A stretch of DNA of 45,100 nucleotides from an uncultured SAR116 cluster alpha proteobacterium (GTDB lineage: Bacteria; Pseudomonadota; Alphaproteobacteria; Puniceispirillales; Puniceispirillaceae). Shown here in pieces: positions 19,029 through 25,221 of the stretch. Every line of letters starts with the position of its first letter. Within the stretch, counting starts at the first letter, position 1. The stretch spans positions 1 through 45,100 of the forward strand of contig CACHXC010000013.1 in the NCBI GenBank assembly GCA_902583715.1, in the 5' to 3' direction. The notes beneath the pieces were generated by a model. The model ran no database searches, had not been told where the DNA came from, and worked only from the letters and a program-made list of their open reading frames with translations. A program made the translations under genes and the position numbers.

Positions 19029-19091
19029 ATGTTGGAGCAATGGCTGCTGATAGAATTATGCCTATGGGTTTTATATTTCATTTTCAATTGA
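19029..19091 (+). CDS. Candidate 20-residue hydrophobic peptide
   Basis: MLEQWLLIELCLWVLYFIFN is one continuous hydrophobic helix after the first residues. GCGGAGG lies six bases before the ATG, a strong ribosome-binding site, and the frame lies in the short gap between two operon genes. It may be a tiny membrane peptide or a coupling frame. Confidence 0.4.
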   Translation: MLEQWLLIELCLWVLYFIFN

Positions 19092-19106
19092 TGGTGGTGC
19101 GATAAT

Positions 19107-19301
19107 ATGGGTTTTGTTTTTGGAGTATTGAGGTTTTTCAGATTGCCATTGCAAGTGGCGTTTGGTCTGTACTTTGCTTTCATGATGTTGATGTTCACAG
19201 TTGCCGGTATTGCTTACTTTGCCGAGGGCTTTGATTACTGCAATGAGTTCAAGTTTGCGGTGGGTGCTGGGCAGGTGCTGCCTAATCTTTGGAAACTGTA
19301 A
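19107..19301 (+). CDS. Small membrane protein in the polymerase operon
   Basis: A 64-residue protein with one or two membrane-spanning stretches (LPLQVAFGLYFAFMMLMFTV and the segment after it). I recognise no family. Its stop codon overlaps the ATG of the polymerase-like gene by one base (TAATG), so the two are probably translated together, which points to a shared role. Confidence 0.6.
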   Translation: MGFVFGVLRFFRLPLQVAFGLYFAFMMLMFTVAGIAYFAEGFDYCNEFKFAVGAGQVLPNLWKL

Positions 19302-20650
19302 TGAACGAATACCTCGAAGACATTGTTAATCGGATAGCCGAACAAATAGCGTCATTAGAGGGGCGTGACCGTAAGCGGAAAGCTGAAGCTCAATTTCATT
19401 TTCTGCACGGTATCGAGCATCTGCTTATCCAATTGTGGAAAGGCACCAAAATTCATGATGGTTACGAGGGCGGCGTCAACAAACGTGCAGGATGGTATTC
19501 AGAGCATCCTCAATACAGAGACCCAAACCTAACATACAAGCAAACTATTGCAGCTTACGATGGAATGATTGCTCTTGGCCTTATTCAAGAAACACAGCGT
19601 GGCTATTTCAATCGTGAGACGCTCGAAGGAAGCATCACCCGCTTCATCGCTACGGATGATTTGCTGTCATTATTTTCTGAAGTTAAAGAAGACCCATTTG
19701 TGTTCATAAAGCCCAATCTTGATGCACAATGCATTATCATGCGTGATGACGTTGATGGGCATAAAAAACAAGTTGAGTACCTTGAGACACCAGCTGTCAC
19801 AGAAATGCGTGACAATTTAAGACTAATCAATCGTTGTCTCGCAAAACACTATCCTGACATCAGGATTAAAGATGATGATTGGATGCCGCTTCAAAAAAGA
19901 ATAATGGCTGACCCGGATAAACGGCCGATTGATTTAACCAGACGCACTCTAGTTCGTATTTTTGCAGAGGGTCAATTTGACAGGGGTGGGAGGTTCTACC
20001 GAGGTTGGTGGCAAAACGTTCCAAGTGAGTACCGTAGGTTTATTACGATTGCGGGTAAACGGACCTGTGAATACGACTACTCTCAGCTGAATCCACATAT
20101 GATTTACTTTCTTCGTGAAAAAGAGCTGGGGAGTGAAGATGCATACAGCAGAGTGTTTGATGGAGAACATCGAGACCTCGTTAAAGAGGCCTTCAACGCA
20201 ATGATTCAATCCTCAACACCTCTCATACAGGAACCCAACGACATAGATTTAAGCGAAGTTGATTTTGATTGGGCGGTATTAAGGCAGGCAGTATTGGACG
20301 CCCATAAACCTATTCAAGACATGTTCTTTCAAGGCCATGGTAATTACCTGCAGTACGTAGATAGCGTGATGGCTGAAGACATCATGCTCAAATTCGTGAA
20401 ATCTGATTTTGCGCCTGTCTTACCAGTGCATGATAGCTTCATAATGCATCATGCCTATGGAGAACTTGGCGAGTTGGAGGAGGATATGAGACGAGCATTT
20501 CACGGGCATTTCAAGAAGGACATAAAAGTTAAAGAGGAAATTGGCGTGATGCTGCCATCATCATTCGACGGTAAAGATTGGCATGAGCTAACTTTTGAGG
20601 AAAAGGTTCATGGACCGCCTGAGTATAGTGGCTGGGAAAGCAGAAATTAA
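19301..20650 (+). CDS. Orphan single-chain polymerase-like protein (family A / T7 RNAP superfamily)
   Basis: This 449-residue protein carries the palm motifs of the Pol I / T7 RNA polymerase superfamily. GGRFYRGWWQNVP (229-241) corresponds to the TGR...LQNIP region of DNA polymerase I. Motif A is D259-YSQLN, with Asn264 where Pol I has the steric-gate Glu. Motif B is R291-x3-K295, with Gln303 where the O-helix Tyr is expected. LQYVDSVMAEDIM (350-362) mirrors the PIQGTAADI region. Motif C is H377-D378-S-F, as in T7 RNA polymerase rather than Pol I HDE. There is no exonuclease domain; residues about 30-125 may be a winged-helix-like DNA-binding region. Similar unnamed proteins occur in other bacteria, as far as I recall. 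Whether it makes DNA or RNA, or primes, cannot be told from sequence. The start at 19301 overlaps the upstream stop codon; an ATG at 19289 is an alternative. Confidence 0.75.
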   Translation: MNEYLEDIVNRIAEQIASLEGRDRKRKAEAQFHFLHGIEHLLIQLWKGTKIHDGYEGGVNKRAGWYSEHPQYRDPNLTYKQTIAAYDGMIALGLIQETQRGYFNRETLEGSITRFIATDDLLSLFSEVKEDPFVFIKPNLDAQCIIMRDDVDGHKKQVEYLETPAVTEMRDNLRLINRCLAKHYPDIRIKDDDWMPLQKRIMADPDKRPIDLTRRTLVRIFAEGQFDRGGRFYRGWWQNVPSEYRRFITIAGKRTCEYDYSQLNPHMIYFLREKELGSEDAYSRVFDGEHRDLVKEAFNAMIQSSTPLIQEPNDIDLSEVDFDWAVLRQAVLDAHKPIQDMFFQGHGNYLQYVDSVMAEDIMLKFVKSDFAPVLPVHDSFIMHHAYGELGELEEDMRRAFHGHFKKDIKVKEEIGVMLPSSFDGKDWHELTFEEKVHGPPEYSGWESRN

Positions 20651-20707
20651 GAAATGCTTGTAAGCCACATCTATGGGAAAATTAAAAAACGTGTTTTTGT
20701 ATGAATT

Positions 20708-20750
20708 TGTGACATATGTCACAGACCCATATTCTCAGGTCGTATATACT
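20708..20750 (+). promoter_or_regulatory. CRP-type activator site with class II promoter
   Basis: TGTGACATATGTCACA (20708-20723) is a perfect 16-base palindrome matching TGTGA-N6-TCACA of CRP-family activators. A -10 box TATACT lies at 20745-20750. The expected transcript start near 20757 puts the centre of the palindrome at about -41.5, the class II activator position. No good -35 box is present, consistent with activator dependence. Confidence 0.7.
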
Positions 20751-20820
20751 GTTCTAGTAAATTGAAAATGAGTTGCGGCAAATTTGTCGCAATAATCAGG
20801 AAAACCGTTGGAGGTAGTAA

Positions 20821-21123
20821 ATGAAATATTTTGTTATAGCTCTTGCAGCCTTTTTCATCAGCTCGACTGCTCATGCGGCTTGCACCACGTTCGGCACCAT
20901 GACTAGCTGCTCCGATGGCAATACTTACAACAAAATTGGTAACACAATCTACGGCAGTAATTCACGCACCGGTTCGAGTTGGAGTCAGACAACGATAGGT
21001 AACTCAACGTATGGCACTGCCAGTGATGGGAGCAGCTGGAGTACAACTCGCATGGGTAACAGCAGTTGGGGAACAGACAGCAGTGGCAATTCTTGGAGCT
21101 GCTTTGGCAACGTCTGTAATTAG
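20821..21123 (+). CDS. Secreted Gly/Ser/Thr-rich repeat protein
   Basis: A 100-residue protein with a clear Sec signal peptide (MKYFVIALAAFFISSTAHA, cleavage before ACTT). The mature part is made of imperfect repeats of about 20 residues built on GN-S/T-x-Y/W-G-T, such as IGNSTYGTASDGSSWSTT and MGNSSWGTDSSGNSWS, with cysteines only near the two ends. GGAGG lies six bases before the ATG. Short repeats rich in Gly, Ser and Asn suggest a beta-rich extracellular or periplasmic protein. Function unknown. Confidence 0.75.
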   Translation: MKYFVIALAAFFISSTAHAACTTFGTMTSCSDGNTYNKIGNTIYGSNSRTGSSWSQTTIGNSTYGTASDGSSWSTTRMGNSSWGTDSSGNSWSCFGNVCN

Positions 21124-21126
21124 GCT

Positions 21127-21224
21127 CATCTGTGTAACAGCCCAACAATATACATCCGACACACCCCCTGTGGTGCTGCATGGGGGGTGTGTACGTTAGA
21201 TGTTATTGAGCTGTTACACAGATG
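21127..21224. repeat. Nested inverted repeats between convergent genes
   Basis: A perfect 15-base outer repeat (CATCTGTGTAACAGC with its complement at 21210-21224) encloses a perfect 10-base inner repeat (ACACACCCCC at 21159-21168 with GGGGGTGTGT at 21183-21192). The structure lies between two genes that point at each other and reaches into the 3' end of the DUF411 gene. It may be a bidirectional terminator or a small MITE-like insertion; I saw no target-site duplication. Confidence 0.7.
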
Positions 21225-21678
21225 GGGGTTGGGAGTGGCTGTTGAAAACTTGGGTTTTACCATTTTCAAACACCAGTAGAGTGTCAAATGGCTCTTTGTT
21301 ATTCCCCATCTCCATACCAGGAGAACCAATGGGCATACCTGGTACACTCAAGCCACGAGCATTTGGTTTTTCGGTGAGTAACTTGAATATATCTTCCGCA
21401 GGCACATGGCCTTCGATGAAGTAGCTGCCGATTGTGGCCGTATGGCATGAACTAAGTTCTGCAGATATGCCCAATTGTGTCTTTATTAGACCTAATGCTT
21501 CTTCATCGACATAGTTTACTTCTGTTCTCAGACCTGCCGAGTTCATTCTCTCTACCCACGCACCACAGCAACCGCAAGTCTCTGTGCGATTGACAATCAA
21601 GGCGTCCGGGAACGCAAAGCCACTCGTTGGGAAAGTGGTGAGGGCGATTGTTCCAATCAAAAATTCACGACGAAGCAT
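21214..21678 (-). CDS. DUF411 family exported protein (putative metal-binding)
   Basis: A 154-residue protein with a signal sequence beginning MLRREFLIGTIALTTFP. It has the DUF411 pattern: ETCGCCGAWVERMNSAGL with CxCC-type cysteines, a later SCHTA, then EGHVPAEDIFKLL and GLSVPGMPIGSPGME. DUF411 proteins are often found near copper-resistance genes and are thought to bind metal in the periplasm. No copper genes are adjacent here. The end is slightly short or variable, where the inverted repeat overlaps it. Confidence 0.85.
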   Translation of the reverse strand: MLRREFLIGTIALTTFPTSGFAFPDALIVNRTETCGCCGAWVERMNSAGLRTEVNYVDEEALGLIKTQLGISAELSSCHTATIGSYFIEGHVPAEDIFKLLTEKPNARGLSVPGMPIGSPGMEMGNNKEPFDTLLVFENGKTQVFNSHSQPPSV

Positions 21679-21786
21679 CGTAAGCCGCTATCTAGTTTTG
21701 GTTATCAAAGAAATAGTCACCCTGAGTTCGTTATTCAATAGAAACTGTTATTTAATTCGAAGTAATCATTGGTATAAATCCAGCAT

Positions 21787-21812
21787 CTATCGAGACGACC
21801 TCGATAGTTTTA
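21787..21812 (+). terminator. Small hairpin followed by T-rich sequence
   Basis: CTATCGAG and CTCGATAG form a perfect 8-bp stem with a five-base loop, followed by TTTTATAA. It lies in the divergent region upstream of a lipoprotein gene; no gene obviously ends here, so it may be a leader attenuator. Confidence 0.35.
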
Positions 21813-21824
21813 TAAACTTAAATT

Positions 21825-21837
21825 GCTCATATTGAGC
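21825..21837. promoter_or_regulatory. Palindrome GCTCA-N3-TGAGC, copy 1
   Basis: GCTCATATTGAGC lies between the divergent DUF411 gene and the small lipoprotein gene. The same palindrome with one changed central base occurs at 23834-23846, also between divergent genes. It is therefore a candidate binding site of one regulator. Confidence 0.5.
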
Positions 21838-21917
21838 GTCATTAATGCCAATTTTTAATGTTTACAATTGAAAATGTCAGACGCCTCCAACACAATTTTT
21901 ACGTGAGGTAAAAACAA

Positions 21918-22139
21918 ATGGGAAAATTGCAAATTGCATTGAGTTGCAAAACAGTGTCAACGTGCGTTTTGCTGACCTTGCTATTTTCAGGTTGTTATTC
22001 AAACACCGCACTCGACAAATCCATGAAAATGAAACACCACACGACAATTTTGAATGCAGAAACACAACAACTCGTGGACTCAATGGTCGAGAATTTACCT
22101 GAAGTGAACTTTGAGTATGAACTCATCACCACGCAATAA
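21918..22139 (+). CDS. Small lipoprotein of unknown function
   Basis: A 73-residue protein with a lipoprotein signal: a hydrophobic stretch ending in LLFSGC (lipobox, Cys at about residue 26). The mature part is only about 48 residues and ends acidic (VENLPEVNFEYELITTQ). GAGG lies about ten bases before the ATG. No family is recognised. Confidence 0.65.
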   Translation: MGKLQIALSCKTVSTCVLLTLLFSGCYSNTALDKSMKMKHHTTILNAETQQLVDSMVENLPEVNFEYELITTQ

Positions 22140-22172
22140 AGATATTAATCTGTATAAAAGCGTCCGCGCCAT

Positions 22173-22206
22173 TAAAAAGACCCCACGAGAGCCGCTACCT
22201 TTGGGG
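22173..22206 (-). terminator. Probable terminator of the winged-helix gene
   Basis: On the minus strand AGACCCC pairs with GGGGTCT across an 18-base loop and is followed by five T in total. It lies about 165 bases beyond the stop codon of the regulator gene at 22370-22828. Confidence 0.5.
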
Positions 22207-22369
22207 TCTATGAGAGTCAATGAAAACACATAATGCTCTACTTGAAATCCAAGTCAGCAAACCAGATGCCAGATTCTTCAACCACGCGTTATAAACCACT
22301 TAGAGTGAGCAATAAAATTTTAGACCGGATCAATTGCAACTTACTGAGCAGTGGAACGTAATTCATTTT

Positions 22370-22828
22370 TTAATCATTTAGTAGCGCAATTAGACGGCCC
22401 ACTTGGGCGAGTTCCCATTCGTTAAACATCAACAATTTGTCTTGGTTTGCAATTGACGGTTGATAGTGAATACCAGTTTTTTGGTCGATAACAACCCAAT
22501 TCTGCTCAGCCAACTTTTTAACTGAGCGCCTTACAGTCTCTTTGTCGATGCCACTTATATCTGAAATTGAAGCGTAGGAGAGTTTTCGCGGCAAACTGCT
22601 TTTTGTATCTACGTCGCCTGCCTCCCACTTTTCACGAATTTCTTCGTAATTTTTTTTATTCGCGCTAGACTGAACTAAAGTCAGATGATGATATGCCACC
22701 ACTTGAAGAATGAGAGCAGATATTGGATTACCCGCGAACTCAATGATCATTCTGCTTCGGCTAATTTCAAATTCTAGAAAACGCCACCAAACTGAGCCAA
22801 ACTTTTTTTTAAGATCATTCTCACTCAT
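22370..22828 (-). CDS. Winged helix-turn-helix regulator
   Basis: A 152-residue protein. The C-terminal half has a clear winged-helix pattern: KLSYASISDISGIDKETVRR is the helix-turn-helix and SVKKLAEQNWVVIDQKTG is the recognition helix end and wing. The N-terminal half (about 1-75) is helical and may dimerise or sense a ligand; no CxxC or known sensor motif is visible. The start is ATG at 22828; GTG one codon earlier is possible. It lies between the two copies of the GCTCA palindrome, making it a candidate regulator for them. Confidence 0.65.
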   Translation of the reverse strand: MSENDLKKKFGSVWWRFLEFEISRSRMIIEFAGNPISALILQVVAYHHLTLVQSSANKKNYEEIREKWEAGDVDTKSSLPRKLSYASISDISGIDKETVRRSVKKLAEQNWVVIDQKTGIHYQPSIANQDKLLMFNEWELAQVGRLIALLND

Positions 22829-22929
22829 CACAACGAACTATTTCGAATGTTTAACCAAAGCCATTCTTACACCAGCAAAAACACAAAGAGGTGGATACGA
22901 ACGGATGAATTGTCTGTTTGTCCGTCGAT

Positions 22930-23250
22930 CTATTTACCCCACATTGCGCTCAATCTTTTAACCATTCTGAGTCCAAAATGCTCAACTTTAACGCTATCTT
23001 TAGTGAAGTCACTCTCTAACGCAAATCTTGATAAGAAATAGCTTGTGCGCGTCTCTGAGCAAACCAAACTATAATGCTCAATACCATTCGCAAGAGACAC
23101 GCTTACTATTTTATGAGCCATCCCTGTGTCTCTTTTGTAAACGATATTTCCCTTTTGTAGTTTGTTTGCATCACTGGCACATTTTCGTTCATTGCTGGGT
23201 GTTAAAGCTTTTCGTTCTGCTTGCTCAACAAACGTGAGTTCATTCGCCAT
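22930..23250 (-). CDS. Hypothetical protein
   Basis: A 106-residue soluble protein starting MANELTFVEQAERKALTPSN. AGGAGG lies 10 bases upstream, a strong ribosome-binding site, only a few bases after the end of the Pal-like gene, so the two form an operon. The centre (KGNIVYKRDTGMAHKIVSVS) looks beta-rich. No family recognised. Confidence 0.55.
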   Translation of the reverse strand: MANELTFVEQAERKALTPSNERKCASDANKLQKGNIVYKRDTGMAHKIVSVSLANGIEHYSLVCSETRTSYFLSRFALESDFTKDSVKVEHFGLRMVKRLSAMWGK

Positions 23251-23269
23251 TTATTTCAACCCTCCTGTT

Positions 23270-23749
23270 TTATGACCACGCCTCTTCATTTGAACCTTTG
23301 AGAAGCGGTTTTTCTTTGCCAAAGGAGACTTTTTTAATCCTCAAGCCATCGATACCATTTGCAACCATATAATCAGCAACAGCCGACGCTCTGAGGTGCC
23401 CCAATGCCAGATTATACTCTCTCGTTTCCCTCTCATCCGCATGCCCACTGATAACGACACACCCCGATGGGTTTGTTAAAAATTTATCTACTGCCTTGTC
23501 CAAAACCTTGCGTGTATCGGCGCTTGACTCTGCACTGTCAAAATCAAAATATGTTATGTCGAAGACTGATGAAATACGGCTATCATTGGTGTTAACTTCA
23601 CCGGTATTCGTGGCTTCATTGGTTTGTGAAAAACTGCCATTGTTAACCGACGTTTGGTCTTTTAATGCTGCATTAGAGCATGCGCCTAAACCCAGACCAA
23701 TCGCAACAGAGATCATGAATGTCCAAGTTTTCATCCAATAACTTTTCAT
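23270..23749 (-). CDS. OmpA/Pal-like lipoprotein with truncated C-terminus
   Basis: A 159-residue protein related to peptidoglycan-associated lipoprotein. It has a lipoprotein signal (lipobox LGLGAC), a Ser/Asn/Thr-rich linker, and an OmpA-like domain (FDFDSAESSADTRKVLDKAV, then VISGHADERETREYNLALGH). The Asp and Arg that bind diaminopimelate are present (GHADE and HLRASAV). The domain stops after GSNEEAWS, where Pal proteins continue with NRRV and a final strand. The start at 23749 is preferred to a TTG five codons earlier. Confidence 0.8.
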   Translation of the reverse strand: MKSYWMKTWTFMISVAIGLGLGACSNAALKDQTSVNNGSFSQTNEATNTGEVNTNDSRISSVFDITYFDFDSAESSADTRKVLDKAVDKFLTNPSGCVVISGHADERETREYNLALGHLRASAVADYMVANGIDGLRIKKVSFGKEKPLLKGSNEEAWS

Positions 23750-23833
23750 GGTCACACCACTCAATTTGTGTTTTTAGCACTTCTAATTTGCACAACTGTT
23801 TGCTGTTCTTGAATAAAGCACAACTACAAAACT

Positions 23834-23846
23834 GCTCACATTGAGC
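23834..23846. promoter_or_regulatory. Palindrome GCTCA-N3-TGAGC, copy 2
   Basis: GCTCACATTGAGC lies between the divergent Pal-like gene (start 23749) and the gene at 23924. Both arms are identical to those of the copy at 21825-21837, and the flanks share an extra T before and G after. Confidence 0.5.
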
Positions 23847-23923
23847 GAATACGTTATTCTTTAATGCGTTTGATGTATTGATTTTGTTAGATTGCGCCAA
23901 CATCATCGCCAAGAGGTATATTG

Positions 23924-24436
23924 ATGGTGTTTTCAAAAAAATACTGCCCAATCTGGGTTTATGATTGCGTGGTCGCACAATCTGTGAGCGATTTTATCTT
24001 GTATGGTGTCGATTTGACCCAACCATGCAGGAAATTTGCTGGCGGTTTATCTGAGTTGTTTGAAGAAGTCTCTCTTGAGGAGTTAGTAAGAGCATCTGAA
24101 TTAGTCGTTCAGTTTTTGGTTGCCGAAAAAGTTAACGAAAACTCAACTGATTTTCTGTCTAATTTCTCATATTACCGCTTCCATTTTGCCAGCAAAAAAA
24201 CACGTCGAAAATTTGGTGGTATTTTTGGCACTAAATTATCTGATGGTGTCCGCGAATATAGTGGCAATGAGACCCTCAAAAACCTCAAAGCATACTACTA
24301 TGAAAATAGGTCGGAAGTTGCCGTCGTTGGCAGTCCAGGATGGAGTCTGGCAACACAAACAGAAATACCTGCTTTGCAGGATATAGCGAAAAATTCCACT
24401 TTTCAAGTAAACCCAATGGTTTATCTGGAACACTAG
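23924..24436 (+). CDS. Hypothetical protein
   Basis: A 170-residue protein with no family I recognise and no clear membrane segment. It has helical N-terminal and middle parts (LSELFEEVSLEELVRASELV) and a basic patch (ASKKTRRKFGG). AGAGG lies seven bases before the ATG. It is transcribed away from the Pal-like gene, with the shared palindrome between them. Confidence 0.55.
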   Translation: MVFSKKYCPIWVYDCVVAQSVSDFILYGVDLTQPCRKFAGGLSELFEEVSLEELVRASELVVQFLVAEKVNENSTDFLSNFSYYRFHFASKKTRRKFGGIFGTKLSDGVREYSGNETLKNLKAYYYENRSEVAVVGSPGWSLATQTEIPALQDIAKNSTFQVNPMVYLEH

Positions 24437-24504
24437 TTGGCTCAACAAACATTTGTGATCACCGCCCGCAACAACAAATAGGCGCACATTTAAAAAAATA
24501 AAAG

Positions 24505-25221
24505 CTAGTCACTAATACATCTAAATCCAATATATACTGCGGCCATATCGCGCGGTTTGGTGGCACCATAATCAGCTTTCATCTGCGCTGCACCATACCA
24601 CCATGACCCGCCCATAGTGGCCGCTGTTGCCCCCTGGTCAGAACGGGCCCATTCCCACACATTTGCCCCCATATCAAACAGACCGTTAACGCCGGCTTTT
24701 GTCGTGCCCACTCGGGTATGACCATACCCGCGATCCAAATAGTCTGAAAATTCCTTTTTGCCTGCTGGGTTTCCCTTGGCCGCACCGCACGCACCCAGAC
24801 AATTAGCCCCCTTTGGGCTGTCACCAGTTGGATAGGGATAAGTTCGACCAGAAACAAGCGGCGGCGGGGGATTATCGCGCATTTCAGTGTAGCCATAGCT
24901 GATCCATTCTTGGCGTGTTGGCAGGCGCTTGCCCTGCCATTTGCAAAAATCTTCAGCCTCGTCAAACGTGATATGAACCGCTGGTTCTTGCGGATCACTA
25001 GCCACACCATAGGGTTGTCTCCAGTTCCAATCCGGCTTTGTCATCCAGCCAGCCTCGTACACCATACCACCTGTTTGTTCAGCCCTGGTGCTATATCCTG
25101 TCGCCGCAACAAATTTTGCAAATTCAGCTATGGATACTTCGGTCTGGTCGATCTTTGTAGCGGCGTGTGCAACCACCGGACTGCCCACAAGCATGAGCAG
25201 CAAACAGATAAAATATGTCAT
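24505..25221 (-). CDS. Exported SUMF1/FGE-fold protein lacking the catalytic cysteines
   Basis: A 238-residue protein with a signal peptide (cut after VVAHA) and an FGE-sulfatase (SUMF1) fold: QTEVSIAEFAKFVAATGY, HITFDEAEDFCKWQGKRLPT, then VNGLFDMGANVWEWARSD and YIGFRC. True formylglycine-generating enzymes have two copper-binding cysteines after GGSW; here that stretch is GGSWWYGAAQMKADY, without cysteine. It is therefore unlikely to activate sulfatases and may be a structural or binding member of the fold. Its ATG overlaps the stop of the flavoenzyme gene (ATGA). Confidence 0.85.
   Translation of the reverse strand: MTYFICLLLMLVGSPVVAHAATKIDQTEVSIAEFAKFVAATGYSTRAEQTGGMVYEAGWMTKPDWNWRQPYGVASDPQEPAVHITFDEAEDFCKWQGKRLPTRQEWISYGYTEMRDNPPPPLVSGRTYPYPTGDSPKGANCLGACGAAKGNPAGKKEFSDYLDRGYGHTRVGTTKAGVNGLFDMGANVWEWARSDQGATAATMGGSWWYGAAQMKADYGATKPRDMAAVYIGFRCISD

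Noticed and set aside
23673-23978. A 101-codon minus-strand frame overlapping the Pal-like gene start
   Set aside because: It overlaps two better supported divergent genes and the shared palindrome, and has no ribosome-binding site.
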